Of a stretch of DNA of 46,216 bases, positions 16,750 to 25,848 are shown piece after piece. The translations under genes and the position numbers were made by a program. The stretch lies in NCBI GenBank assembly GCA_050692195.1, contig JBOGVA010000016.1, positions 1-46,216 on the forward strand. Direction: 5' to 3'. Position 1 is the first letter of the stretch, and each line of letters begins with the position of its first letter. The DNA is from JBOGVA01 sp050692195. GTDB taxonomy: Bacteria > Actinomycetota > UBA4738. The notes beneath the pieces are model-generated. The model saw only the letters and a program-made list of their open reading frames with translations. It made no database searches and was not told the origin of the DNA.

Positions 16750-17837
16750 GCGCCGACCTCCGACAACAGCTGTTCCCAACGGGTGGCGACGTCTTCGATG
16801 TCGAAGCGGGAGAGACAGTGTTGTCTTCCGCGCTTTCCAAAGTCGTCGGGCGATTCCAGCACATCGCCCATTGCTCTATTCAGACCGACCTGGTCGTCAG
16901 GCTCTACAAGTCGACCCGTCTCGCCGTGGCGCACGACTTCCCTCACGCCCCCGACATCCGAAGCTACTACTGGCAGACCTCGCATAGCGGCTTCGATCAA
17001 GACACCGGGAATACCCTCACTTCTGCTGGGAAGAACAAGCAGATCAGCAGCCGCCAAGACCCTCGCAGGATCAGAGACGACGCCGGTGAAAAGCACCCGG
17101 TCGGAGGCTACGGCGCGCGCCAGTTCCTCAAGTTGGGATCTTTCAGGGCCCGAGCCGACCACTACGAGACGAAGTTCCTGATGCTCCCGGAGGGCAAGGA
17201 TCGCCGCAGCTACGTTTTTCTCTTGCGAGAGGGAGCCGACGTAAACAGCAACACTTCCATCCTCGGGCAGGTCATACTGCTTCCTTGCTGAATTCCGAGC
17301 CGCGCTGTCGATCGGCGGGAATCGGGCGGCAGACACGCCGCGCGGGATTACCCGGATTTTTTGGGCTGGGACTCCCAGGACATGTTGTAGCGCGAGCGCC
17401 GAGCCCGGCCACAATGCGACCACCATCGCCGCCCGCGATAGCAGCACTCTGGTGCGCAGTCTCCTAGCGGGTGTGTTCGACCAGTAGACTGGGTCACCGA
17501 TCGTTCTGAAGACGAAAGGAACCGTGGTACCGACCGAACAAAGTGCTACTGCCTGCAGCGTCGAGGAGCCGTGGCCTACGACGACCCTCGAACGCTGGAT
17601 CGCTGCTCGCAAGCGCCGGAGTCTTCGCAGTTTGTACCCGCCGTTTGCCAGGCTCGGAATAGGCAGGGTGACAGCGTCTCTGGATGACCGAATGGCTAGG
17701 GTCTCAACGCTTCGGCCTCTCTTGACCAGAGCAGCTTCCAGCTCCCATGCGAAAACCTGCGCACCTCGTCGATCGGAGTCTGTGACGACTTGGAGTACGT
17801 CGCGATCCTTCGTGGGTCTTCCCAACGTAGAGATCAC
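16725..17837 (-). CDS. Glycosyltransferase family 4
   Basis: 370 residues from GTG 17837, GGAG seven bases upstream, 15 nt after the methyltransferase stop. GT-B fold: VVTDSDRRGAQVFAWEL at the N-terminus, VIPRGVSAARF, YVGSLSQEKN, and SRSEGIPGVLIEAAMRGLPVV with the E-x7-E motif. It adds a sugar to the growing lipid-linked unit. It lies in the GC-poorer block. Confidence 0.9.
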   Translation of the reverse strand: MISTLGRPTKDRDVLQVVTDSDRRGAQVFAWELEAALVKRGRSVETLAIRSSRDAVTLPIPSLANGGYKLRRLRRLRAAIQRSRVVVGHGSSTLQAVALCSVGTTVPFVFRTIGDPVYWSNTPARRLRTRVLLSRAAMVVALWPGSALALQHVLGVPAQKIRVIPRGVSAARFPPIDSAARNSARKQYDLPEDGSVAVYVGSLSQEKNVAAAILALREHQELRLVVVGSGPERSQLEELARAVASDRVLFTGVVSDPARVLAAADLLVLPSRSEGIPGVLIEAAMRGLPVVASDVGGVREVVRHGETGRLVEPDDQVGLNRAMGDVLESPDDFGKRGRQHCLSRFDIEDVATRWEQLLSEVGAWSDSSKP

Positions 17838-17852
17838 CTTTCGACTCCGGCC

Positions 17853-18578
17853 TCAGGGGAGGCGACAGACCGCCGTAATGGACGTGGGAGGTGAGAACGT
17901 AAATTCGATCTCAGAGAAGAGACGGTTCTGAACCACGAAGAGATTGCGAAACGCCTCCGGCGAAAAATGGAAACCAGTCGTACTCCCAATCGTCGCCACC
18001 GGAATCTGGCGCTGAAGCCAGCGCATGAGCGCGGTGATCATTCGGGCTCGCACCTTTGCCGAAAGGGACGCAGCTTCGCCTGTTCGCTTGGCCACATCTC
18101 GCAAGACGTTGGGACCGTGACTTGGCAGGCGGAACTGAATAACCATCACTTCGCGGCAGATGGCCGCCAAACGGCGCACCGCGGCGACGGGATCCGCCAT
18201 ATGATGGATTACCTTAAGAAGCAGAACCACGTCGAAGCTCCAGTCTAGAGGGACTTCCTCTGCCGAGCCCTGAACGATTTCGTAGCGGTCCCCGTTAAGT
18301 CGGGCGATTTCCTGGGCGATCTTGTATCGCTCTGGGTTGGGCTCCAGACCGACTGACCGAGCTGCGCCCCGTCTGGACGCCTCCAAGGGATAGAAGCCGT
18401 AGAATGTGCCGACATCGAGCACGGACTTGCCTCGAACCCGATCGCCCAGGATGGAGTCGGCGGTTCCAGATCGATCGGTCCCCGGGACACGCAGGCCGAA
18501 CGGCAATGGCACCGACTGATATCCCTCGAAACGAGTTCTCCACAGAAACTCCTCCACCGTGGTTGCGCTAATCGTCAC
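17853..18578 (-). CDS. SAM-dependent methyltransferase (class I)
   Basis: 241 residues from GTG 18578 with GGAGG four to five bases upstream; overlaps the sulfotransferase by 11 nt. SAM-binding motif I LDVGTFYGFYPLEA (about residues 54-67), motif II GLEPNP, and a post-motif FDVVLLLKVIHHMADP. The overall pattern resembles CmoB/tRNA-type and small-molecule methyltransferases. In this setting it probably O-methylates a sugar or lipid-linked intermediate. Confidence 0.85.
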   Translation of the reverse strand: MTISATTVEEFLWRTRFEGYQSVPLPFGLRVPGTDRSGTADSILGDRVRGKSVLDVGTFYGFYPLEASRRGAARSVGLEPNPERYKIAQEIARLNGDRYEIVQGSAEEVPLDWSFDVVLLLKVIHHMADPVAAVRRLAAICREVMVIQFRLPSHGPNVLRDVAKRTGEAASLSAKVRARMITALMRWLQRQIPVATIGSTTGFHFSPEAFRNLFVVQNRLFSEIEFTFSPPTSITAVCRLP

Positions 18579-19542
18579 GTTGCCTCCCCGATTCGGCTCC
18601 GCCCAGATAGCCGTATTGGCCTAGACTTAGTCCTGTCAAGATTTCGATCCGGCGATTGCTCTCTCCAAAGACGCCGTCCGTCACCCGCCACACGTATTCT
18701 CGGGTCCTCCGATTTGGCCATTCCGCCAGTCGCTTGGGAGCGAGGCGCTCCAACCGACGCAGTGCCCGGGCGGCTCGCCCATGACCACTGAATGGGGCAC
18801 TCGGATTGAGGCTATCTCTTCCGAACGCGTAATTGAGGAGACGCAGCAACGAAACCGCGAACCCCGAAAGTGAGCGATTGACTGGCGAGCTGTCTGGGAA
18901 ATGGGCACCCGTTGCTGCTGAGAAGCGCGCCAATGACTCAAGAAAAGTCCGAGAATCGTCGCGAAGCAGCTCGAAGGGGAGAACCAGTACCCCGGACCGA
19001 CCGAACAGCTTCTGGTAGAACGCTATGAGGTTGTCGTACTCGAGTGCCCGGAAATCGAATAGTGGGACTCGGGCGTCATGAGGCGGATCCAGGTACCGTT
19101 TGATAGAGCAGGCGCCGCCCTCTTGTACGTACTGCTGCCAGGCCGAAAGCATCATTTCACGCTGCTCACGAATTACGATCAGAACCCTAGCTTCAGGGAA
19201 GGCGCGAGCCAATCGCTCCGCGATCGGCATTCCATCATAGGCACCAGAGTGGATGGTCCCCGTCAGCCGCTCGTGGGAAAGCACTGGGATACGTCCCGCG
19301 TCCGCGGTGGCAGCCATCCAGGCTTCGAACGAACTGCGAGCCTCTCCAGCATCGAATCGAAAGGGATTCACTGTGACAAACTGCTCTTTGATCAGACGCC
19401 TGCTGGGATGGGCTCGGAAACAGCCCGGGGGGCCGTCACGAAACACGCGGGTTTGCAACCACGTAGTGCCCGTCTTTGGATACCCGATGTGAATGAGGGG
19501 CGGAAGGGCCAGCTCTCGTCGCGGAGTGCGTCGCCGCCCCAT
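18568..19542 (-). CDS. PAPS-dependent sulfotransferase
   Basis: 324 residues from ATG 19542, 6 nt after the kinase-like gene. The 5'-phosphosulfate-binding loop GYPKTGTTWLQ is at 20-30, and the 3'-phosphate-binding segment VLIVIREQREMMLSAWQQYV follows mid-protein. These are the landmarks of carbohydrate sulfotransferases. It would transfer sulfate from PAPS to the glycan or its lipid carrier, making an anionic surface polymer. It is located in the GC-poorer block between a methyltransferase and a kinase-like gene. No PAPS synthesis genes are in the window. Confidence 0.87.
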   Translation of the reverse strand: MGRRRTPRRELALPPLIHIGYPKTGTTWLQTRVFRDGPPGCFRAHPSRRLIKEQFVTVNPFRFDAGEARSSFEAWMAATADAGRIPVLSHERLTGTIHSGAYDGMPIAERLARAFPEARVLIVIREQREMMLSAWQQYVQEGGACSIKRYLDPPHDARVPLFDFRALEYDNLIAFYQKLFGRSGVLVLPFELLRDDSRTFLESLARFSAATGAHFPDSSPVNRSLSGFAVSLLRLLNYAFGRDSLNPSAPFSGHGRAARALRRLERLAPKRLAEWPNRRTREYVWRVTDGVFGESNRRIEILTGLSLGQYGYLGGAESGRQRDD

Positions 19543-19548
19543 CGATCT

Positions 19549-20553
19549 CTACCAGCTTGGCGCGAAGCGCGCCATGGACTGCCGAATGTCCGCATCGGTC
19601 AGGAGCCCGAGGCAGAAGACTCCCCATGGCGTGTCCGCGGGAGCTTCTCCGTGCGGACGTTCAATCGCTTTCCTCATGGAAGAGAGGACCACCGCCCAGG
19701 GTAAAGGAAGCGGATAGTCCCACAGCCGAGTCATTTCTGCCCACAGCACCTGTGCCGGCCAGGCGTCGTCTCGCAGAACAAGCAGAATGGCGTCACGGAC
19801 GGAAGTACCTGCTTGCCGCTTTGCCAGCATGGCCATCGCTCCAGGTTGGCAGGCCAGATCGTACCAAGGCTCCCTTCCTGGACTGGCGTGCTCCCAATCG
19901 AGCAGCCGAAGTTCACCCCCGTCCTCCAGGACGTTCCCTACGGTGACATCCCCATGCTGCCAGCTTGGTCGCCATTCGGCCGAGATGCTGTCAAGTGCCT
20001 GGGCGAACGACCTGATCGTGGCCTTATCCCGGACACGGACAGAAGTACCCTGCAGAAACTGTTCGACGATCTGGCCGAATGCCGCGTGGCGGTTAGCGGG
20101 GCCCCGCGTTGCATACGCCAATTCCCGACTCAGGCCGAAAGCCCGCCGGACGAAGCTCCGGATTAGGCGCTTTGCGGGGGGGAGTCCAGACCTGGTCAGG
20201 TCAGGCACCAAGAGCCGTCTCCCGTCCAGCGCCGTAACAACTATCGCCGAGATGTGGTCAACCTGGAACGTGTCGAGGAGGGCCGGCATGGACTCCCTCA
20301 ATCTTGGCGGCAGCAAGGGGCGGACGACGCCGAGCGCCTGCGCCTCGTCCGACAGGAAGAGGGCCTCTTCAGGCGAGAATGCCAGCTTTACCACAGCTCT
20401 CGGCCGCCGCTCTCCCCGAGCTGTCAAGAACACGATGGCTCGCTCGCTGTGTGCCGGACCTCCGGCCAGGATGGCATGTCGGAGGCTGCCCGCTGTCCGA
20501 CCGAACCACTCACCCCATTGGCGTGCTGCGCGGTCCACCAAGTCGACAATCAC
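19549..20553 (-). CDS. Aminoglycoside-phosphotransferase-fold kinase-like protein 2
   Basis: 334 residues starting at GTG 20553, which overlaps the previous TGA (GTGA). Canonical catalytic loop WQHGDVTVGNVL followed by LRLLDWEHASPGREPWYDLA, the HGDxxxxN and D motifs of APH/choline-kinase-like enzymes; AVVKLAF carries the probable ATP lysine. It phosphorylates an unknown hydroxyl substrate, probably a sugar or lipid of the polysaccharide pathway. It shares little beyond the fold with the relative at 15706. Confidence 0.78.
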   Translation of the reverse strand: MIVDLVDRAARQWGEWFGRTAGSLRHAILAGGPAHSERAIVFLTARGERRPRAVVKLAFSPEEALFLSDEAQALGVVRPLLPPRLRESMPALLDTFQVDHISAIVVTALDGRRLLVPDLTRSGLPPAKRLIRSFVRRAFGLSRELAYATRGPANRHAAFGQIVEQFLQGTSVRVRDKATIRSFAQALDSISAEWRPSWQHGDVTVGNVLEDGGELRLLDWEHASPGREPWYDLACQPGAMAMLAKRQAGTSVRDAILLVLRDDAWPAQVLWAEMTRLWDYPLPLPWAVVLSSMRKAIERPHGEAPADTPWGVFCLGLLTDADIRQSMARFAPSW

Positions 20554-21152
20554 GGGGATGAGTAGCCTTTGTCTCTGACAACCAGGAGTGCCAGCCCTGG
20601 AGCGAGGGCGAGAACCAGACGGGAGGCGAACGCCGACCTGGCCAGAGCTCGCATCCAAAGTCGATGCCCGCCTCCACCAATCACACCAGTCCGATGGACC
20701 CAGGCAAATTCTCTTGAAGGTCCGGCGGGAACCATAACTCTTGGGCGTTCAGCGGCAGGCCAGACCCTGTAAGAGGCCAGTACTCGTGCGTTCTTCTCCC
20801 GGAACATTCGCGTGACCTGCCGGACGGAAGGGCCCTTCTTCCCGTGGAAGGACCGTCTCACAAGCAACCTGAGAAACGCTCTTCGCCACCCACAGTCGAA
20901 CGCTACGATCAGAGTCTCGTCGGGAGAAAGGCGGTCAAGCGCAGACTCAAGCACGGGAGTCCACGAAGAGCGCGCTGCCGGCAAGAAGCACAGCCTCGGC
21001 TCGGTCCCACCTTGCCTCCTACTCATGGTTCCAGAAGCCACAAGTTCCCAGACCACGCGCGCGTACCCCCCTTCACGCAACAGGCGATTGGCCGAGCGAA
21101 ACGATTTGGAGTCCGGACCTAGCCCCGCGGACCGGCGTTGCTGGCTTGTCAT
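20550..21152 (-). CDS. Hypothetical protein, coupled between GT4 and kinase-like genes
   Basis: 200 residues from ATG 21152 (shared base with the TAA of the GT4 gene, TAATG). Not recognised. Visible features: SFRSANRLLREGGYARVVWEL near the N-terminus, TLIVAFDCGWRRAFLRLL in the middle, and a hydrophobic LVLALAPGLALLVV just before a basic C-terminus, perhaps a membrane anchor. The segment RLLREGG is reminiscent of the end of methyltransferase folds, but no SAM motif is seen. Translational coupling on both sides argues that it is real. Confidence 0.6.
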   Translation of the reverse strand: MTSQQRRSAGLGPDSKSFRSANRLLREGGYARVVWELVASGTMSRRQGGTEPRLCFLPAARSSWTPVLESALDRLSPDETLIVAFDCGWRRAFLRLLVRRSFHGKKGPSVRQVTRMFREKNARVLASYRVWPAAERPRVMVPAGPSREFAWVHRTGVIGGGGHRLWMRALARSAFASRLVLALAPGLALLVVRDKGYSSP

Positions 21153-22381
21153 TACCTGCCGATCCTCTCGCCTAACGCTTCGCTCACCCTGGCCAATTGC
21201 TGGTCCCATGAGGCTTCTCTCATGGCCCGCTTCCGGGCGTTCCGTCCCAGCCTGTTGCGGAGGCCGCGATCGTCGTGCAGAGCCCGGATCCCCGTCGCCA
21301 CGGTGTTCCCATCGATCGAGTCGACCAGCAGGGCTTCCTTCCCGTCGGCGACGGCGCGGCCTACTTGGCCCACGCGCGCTGCTACGACCGGTCGCGCGCA
21401 CGCCATGTACTCGCGAAGCTTGAGCGGCGAATAGTGGAACTCGTGGTCCCCCGAGGCCAGCAGCGTCGCCACGTCCATCGCGTTGATGTACTGGGGCATC
21501 TCCGAGTGCGAGACCGTGCCGACAAAGACCACGTTCCGCAGACCCAGGTCCCGGGCCCGCTGTTCCAGCCTCGGGCGCTCGAGTCCGTCACCAACCAGTA
21601 ACAGCGCGGCTTCGGGAACCTCCCGCTGGACGGAGGCGACGGCGTCGAGAAGGATGTCCAGCCCGTGGAACCGTCGGAAGCTGCCAACCCAGCCGATCAC
21701 GAACTTGTCATGGAGCCCCAATCGGGCTCGCACACCATTCGACCGGCCGTCGGGACTGAACCGTTCCAGGTCTACCGCGCAGGGAGTGACGAGGATCTTC
21801 GCTTCAGGGATCCCCCGCGACTCGACCTCCGCGGCGACCTCCTCCGACACGCACGCCAGAAGATCCGCCGCGCGAACCTGCGGCAGCTCCCCGAAGCGCT
21901 CTACCAGCCGCCCCCAGCCTGGCCTCCGGACTCCCCACTTCTCCGCCTCCCAGACCTGGAGAGTGTCCATGAACAGCACGAGCGGCACGCCCATCTTCCG
22001 AGCGGCTTCGAAACCGGCCCACTGGAAGATGTCATGGCGCTGCCACACGAACGCCAGGTCGACGGATGTCCAGGGTCCGTTCAGGGCCGCCTGCCGGTAG
22101 CGGCGGGCGCGCGCGATCTCTCGGAGGTCCCGATACGCATTCCTGGCGGTCTGCGGGAGCCGATGCCGGAGCCTGCGCCGCGGAGCCAGTGACGGTCGCG
22201 TGGCCAGGGCCCGGGCCTCCTCGGGCGTCAGGATCCCTTCCGGCGCCCGGATCCAAGAGTTCCCGAACCGCCTTCGCGCGGCCTCCGCCCACCCTGCCGC
22301 GGAGATCCAGGTGGCAACAGGACCAGCGTGGCCGCTCGCCGCCCGGGTCATGACCAGGAGCACTCCCATGTCGCGGGTCAC
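21152..22381 (-). CDS. Glycosyltransferase family 4
   Basis: 409 residues from GTG 22381 (GTGA overlap with the preceding stop); ATG 22369 is a possible alternative. GT-B features: VTPCAVDLERF, GWVGSFRRFHGLD, VGDGLERPRLE, and HYSPLKLREYMACARPVV, where HYSPLKLxEYMA is the donor-binding E motif of many exopolysaccharide GT4 enzymes. Base composition is again high, so the right edge of the GC-poorer block lies near its 3' end. Confidence 0.9.
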   Translation of the reverse strand: MTRDMGVLLVMTRAASGHAGPVATWISAAGWAEAARRRFGNSWIRAPEGILTPEEARALATRPSLAPRRRLRHRLPQTARNAYRDLREIARARRYRQAALNGPWTSVDLAFVWQRHDIFQWAGFEAARKMGVPLVLFMDTLQVWEAEKWGVRRPGWGRLVERFGELPQVRAADLLACVSEEVAAEVESRGIPEAKILVTPCAVDLERFSPDGRSNGVRARLGLHDKFVIGWVGSFRRFHGLDILLDAVASVQREVPEAALLLVGDGLERPRLEQRARDLGLRNVVFVGTVSHSEMPQYINAMDVATLLASGDHEFHYSPLKLREYMACARPVVAARVGQVGRAVADGKEALLVDSIDGNTVATGIRALHDDRGLRNRLGRNARKRAMREASWDQQLARVSEALGERIGR

Positions 22382-24108
22382 GACCTGGCTCCGTCCCGAG
22401 CGAACAGTCTCTTGGTTCGAGCCGAGAGTTCGTGGGTGAAGCGATCCCAGACGAAGACCCGCCGCTTCCCGTCCAGCAAGGTTCGCTCGCCCGCCGCCGC
22501 CAGAGTGTGGAGACCGGCCGGGTAGGGACCTCGCTCGTCCGGCTCGACGACAGCAACGACCTCTTCCTCGAACTCGGTCGAGGTCAGCCTGAGCACACGA
22601 TTGATGGCCACCGCACCGCCATAGCCTCGGGAGTTGTCCTGTGCTGGCCTGAACAGGGCGCCGTCATGAACGAACGGCGTCCCGGCCGGACGGCTCGAGC
22701 GGACATCGGTCTTCAGCGGGTTTTGGGGATGGGGACCCCATGGCCCCTCGATGTCGTCGGCGAACCAGGCACAGAGCTTCGTATAGGGACCCCGATCTCG
22801 GTCGGTGAAGAAGAGCCACCAACGATCGCCGTAGCGGAACAGGGTGGGGTCCAGCGCCGGAACGCCCTCCAGGAGTGTGGTGACGAACGTCCAGCTCCGA
22901 GGGGGCTCCGTGGCCCGGTACAGGTCCACTCTCCTCGCCCGGGCCGTTTCCGGCACGCAATAGACCATCCCTGCGTGCTCGAAGACGAACGGGTACGAAG
23001 CGTGGCCTTCCAGGCGGAAGACGTCCCCATGGGAACGGGGGTCGCCGTCCTCCGTCGGCTGGAGCAACGTGATCCGGCCCCGGTGCCGGCCGTAGTCGTA
23101 CTCCTCGGCCAGGAGAGCCAGGCCATCGCCATTGGGAACGGCGAACGGATCCGCGAGGTACCGGCTGCCGCCCGGCTCCGATAGCCACCTGATCCTGGGA
23201 GCCTGCCCGTTCCCGAGGAACGTCTCGATCGGGCGATCGGCGATCCCCACGGACCACCGATCCGCCTGGAGGATCCCGCGAAGCTGGGCGCGCAGGAAGT
23301 TGCGAACGAGCCTGGCGAGGAACACCGCCATCTGGCGAGTCGTTGGATTGTGGTCGAGGGGCGCCGTCGATCGGGAAGGTGGGCCGTCCAGGTACCCGGC
23401 GGTGCCGTTCACGATGTCCTTGCAGACCCTGGCGGGCCAATCTGCTGCACCCAGCGCCACCTGGTCCCTGTTGCGGACGTAGGAGTGCGCGATCGTCTGG
23501 AACCACCCCTTGTGAAGGACGATGCCCCCGTCCAGACGCTCGGTGAGGCGCTGGAGGACCGCGCCCGTAACGGGATCCTCCCGGTAGATCTCCCAGAAGC
23601 ACGGCGGTCCTCCTCGGTACCGTTCCTCGTCATCGTGGTGGTAGGACCAGATCCCATACCGAGCAGCCGTGAGGATGTCCCCTCGGATGATCCCGAACCC
23701 GAACCGCAGGATGAAGTCGAGCTTCGCGTCTTTGATCGAGGCGAGGTCCGCCTCCCCGAAGTACTCGGACCACTTGCCTCGCCTCTCCGTGCGACAGCGG
23801 ATCTTCGCCACGTCACCGAGCAGATGCTGGACGTCGACGCGACGAAGCGCCGTCGAGCTCGGAGCCACCGCCACTCGATTGAATGCGGCCCAGGCAGCAT
23901 CCCTCCGTCCAAGTCGCGAGGCCAGCTTCCGAGCGGGGCTGCGGGGCTCAGGCGCCCTGTCTTCCAGGATCACGAGCGCTGGTTCCACGGAGCCGAGAGC
24001 ACGGAGCTCCTCGAGACAACGAGCCTGCCAAGCCGTCAAGCTCGTGCCGCTGCACATGATGCCGAAGCGGAGCACCGGGCGCTTCGACTCAGCTCGTGTA
24101 GGACTCAT
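22378..24108 (-). CDS. Formyltransferase-like domain fused to GINT1-type beta-propeller glycan enzyme
   Basis: 576 residues from ATG 24108 (GGAG five bases upstream), overlapping the GT2 gene by 20 nt. Residues about 15-230 resemble the formyl-transferase fold (FGIMCSGTSL, then LDFILRFGFGIIRGDILTAARYGIWSYHHDDEERYRGG, where N-formyltransferases carry an Asn-His-Asp set). Residues about 280-560 form a five-bladed propeller like the N-terminal part of glucosamine inositolphosphorylceramide transferase and GH43-like proteins: YLADPFAV, HASYPFVFEHAGMVYCVPE, YGDRWWLFFTDRD. It might formylate or otherwise modify an amino sugar. Which domain is catalytic is uncertain. Confidence 0.75.
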   Translation of the reverse strand: MSPTRAESKRPVLRFGIMCSGTSLTAWQARCLEELRALGSVEPALVILEDRAPEPRSPARKLASRLGRRDAAWAAFNRVAVAPSSTALRRVDVQHLLGDVAKIRCRTERRGKWSEYFGEADLASIKDAKLDFILRFGFGIIRGDILTAARYGIWSYHHDDEERYRGGPPCFWEIYREDPVTGAVLQRLTERLDGGIVLHKGWFQTIAHSYVRNRDQVALGAADWPARVCKDIVNGTAGYLDGPPSRSTAPLDHNPTTRQMAVFLARLVRNFLRAQLRGILQADRWSVGIADRPIETFLGNGQAPRIRWLSEPGGSRYLADPFAVPNGDGLALLAEEYDYGRHRGRITLLQPTEDGDPRSHGDVFRLEGHASYPFVFEHAGMVYCVPETARARRVDLYRATEPPRSWTFVTTLLEGVPALDPTLFRYGDRWWLFFTDRDRGPYTKLCAWFADDIEGPWGPHPQNPLKTDVRSSRPAGTPFVHDGALFRPAQDNSRGYGGAVAINRVLRLTSTEFEEEVVAVVEPDERGPYPAGLHTLAAAGERTLLDGKRRVFVWDRFTHELSARTKRLFARDGARS

Positions 24109-25012
24109 CCGGCTCCACCGTGCGTCCCATGTTTCCGGCCCACGCGTCCCAGCACGCCCGAACGCTCATCCGGAGATAGCGAACAGCCCCCGAAGGAGAG
24201 AGGAAGAGGTTCGCCGCTGGCTTGCCCAAGCCTCGAACCAGCGTCACCTTCAGCGCTCGGAGGGGATGGCCGTTCATCCGAAGGATGTACACGAGGTTCC
24301 GAAGGCTGTAGTACTTGCGCCAATCTGGCTCCTCTACCCGACGGGAGGGGCGAACGTCCTGGCCGAGCCGGACGAGACGGGACTGACGGACCGTCTGTGA
24401 CGGGGCGTACAACGAGTAGCCCGCCCTCCGGAGCCGAAGCCCGAACTCCAGCTCTGTCAGCCCGATGAAAAGCGGAGCGTGGAACGCTCCGACATCTCTC
24501 ACCGCCCTGACCAGGTAGAAGGGAGAGTGCCCGGTCGGGTGGTAGTCAACGGACACAGCACCGTTGAGCTCTTCGTCCGGAACACGCACGGACCTGGCTC
24601 GACGCCAGTCGAACCGAACGCCTCGGAGCCCAACGCCACCCGTCTTCGGGTCGTGGGAGAGCATGTCGCCGGCGAAGCGCTCGAGGTCGCCGAGCGTGCT
24701 GGGCGGATACGGACGGATGTCGTCGTCCAACATCACCAGCCAGTCCTCGTCCTGCACCGTCGGAAGCAGATGCCGCATGCCGAGGGCCCTCCCGCCCGCG
24801 GGACCGAGGTTCTCGGGTGCCGGAAGGTATCGGACGGCGTGTCCAAGGCGGCGAAAACGTTCGATGGCTCCGCGGCCCTCGGCGCCGGATGCATTGTCCA
24901 CGACCACCAAGGAGTCCAAGCGCCGATCTTGTCCGGCGAGCCAGTCCAGCGTCCGCACGAGCTGCTGTGGACGTCGGTACGTGATCAGGACGCCGTGGAG
25001 GCGTGAGGTCAT
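24089..25012 (-). CDS. GT2 glycosyltransferase
   Basis: 307 residues; ATG 25012 overlaps the permease stop (ATGA). GT-A fold: LITYRRPQQLVRTLDWL, VVVDNASG, NLGPAGGRALGM, LDDDIRP (metal DxD-type), and HAPLFIGLTELEFGLRLRRAGY near the acceptor site. This pattern is like rhamnosyl- and galactofuranosyl-transferases of actinobacterial envelopes. Placed directly after the ABC transporter. Confidence 0.9.
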   Translation of the reverse strand: MTSRLHGVLITYRRPQQLVRTLDWLAGQDRRLDSLVVVDNASGAEGRGAIERFRRLGHAVRYLPAPENLGPAGGRALGMRHLLPTVQDEDWLVMLDDDIRPYPPSTLGDLERFAGDMLSHDPKTGGVGLRGVRFDWRRARSVRVPDEELNGAVSVDYHPTGHSPFYLVRAVRDVGAFHAPLFIGLTELEFGLRLRRAGYSLYAPSQTVRQSRLVRLGQDVRPSRRVEEPDWRKYYSLRNLVYILRMNGHPLRALKVTLVRGLGKPAANLFLSPSGAVRYLRMSVRACWDAWAGNMGRTVEPDESYTS

Positions 25013-25848
25013 CAGTACCCTCCCAGCAGTCCGAGGCGCCGCCCCACTTCCAAGGATCGGCCGAAGAACCACAGGGCGGCGGGGAGCAGGATCAGATTGA
25101 AGCCCACCAAGATCAAGGTCGCTTCCCCCGCCGACAGTCCAGGCAGGCTCTCCCCCGCCGGCATCATTACCCGGCGCATGGCCTGGAGCACGTACGTGTG
25201 CGGGATCGTGTAGGAGAGAACACGCACGACTGGCGGGAGCAGCTCGAGCGGGAAGAACGCTCCCGCCAGGACCGACGCCGCGAGCTGGTACAGGGTAAGT
25301 ACGGGATCGGACTCCTTCGACAGCGCCTTGATGCTTCCGGCGATGATCCCGATGGAGAGGGCTGCAAGCGTACCGAGAAGCAGAAGGACCACCGCCGTAA
25401 CAAAGCCGATCGCCCGGAAGTCGCCTCCCAGGGCGATCGCCACCGCGAAGGAGACAGCCGCCCCGCTCGTCCTCACCAGGATCGGCCACTCCGCGAGTCC
25501 CAGGGGGAGGGCCCGCCACGGCACGGGTTCCACGAGCAGCGCCTCGAATCGGCCTTGCTTGATGGCGACGTCCAGCTCGTGACCGAATCCCTGCAGCCCC
25601 GCGTTCAAGGCGTGCGTCGTGATGATGCCGATGGCGGCGAACGTGAAGTAGTCACCACCCACCGAGGGCCCGGATACCTCCACCAGCCTGGCCACGAAGA
25701 AGTAGACCAGGATGGGGATGAGGGCCGCGAACTCGGTCATGACGAATGCCATCGGGTAGCTGGCAGCGCGAGCCATCGCCGCCCGCAGGAAGGCGGTGGC
25801 CACCCGGCCTACCGGCGTAGCCGGCCGCTGCAGGCGGGCAAGCTTCAA
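25012..25848 (-). CDS. ABC-2 type transporter permease
   Basis: 278 residues from TTG 25848, overlapping the ATPase stop (TTGA). Six hydrophobic helices, with EVSGPSVGGDYFTF after the first pair, a cytoplasmic KQGRFEALLVEPVP loop (the coupling region of ABC-2 permeases) and a GYFFPLELLP-like re-entrant segment (GAFFPLELLPP). It pairs with the ATPase at 25845 to form an exporter. Substrate could be a lipid-linked glycan, or the product of the PqqD/nucleotidyltransferase genes just upstream. Alternative internal ATG starts exist. Confidence 0.85.
   Translation of the reverse strand: MKLARLQRPATPVGRVATAFLRAAMARAASYPMAFVMTEFAALIPILVYFFVARLVEVSGPSVGGDYFTFAAIGIITTHALNAGLQGFGHELDVAIKQGRFEALLVEPVPWRALPLGLAEWPILVRTSGAAVSFAVAIALGGDFRAIGFVTAVVLLLLGTLAALSIGIIAGSIKALSKESDPVLTLYQLAASVLAGAFFPLELLPPVVRVLSYTIPHTYVLQAMRRVMMPAGESLPGLSAGEATLILVGFNLILLPAALWFFGRSLEVGRRLGLLGGY

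Noticed and set aside
15706..20553. Aminoglycoside resistance genes
   Set aside because: Only the general APH fold is seen; the setting is glycan synthesis.
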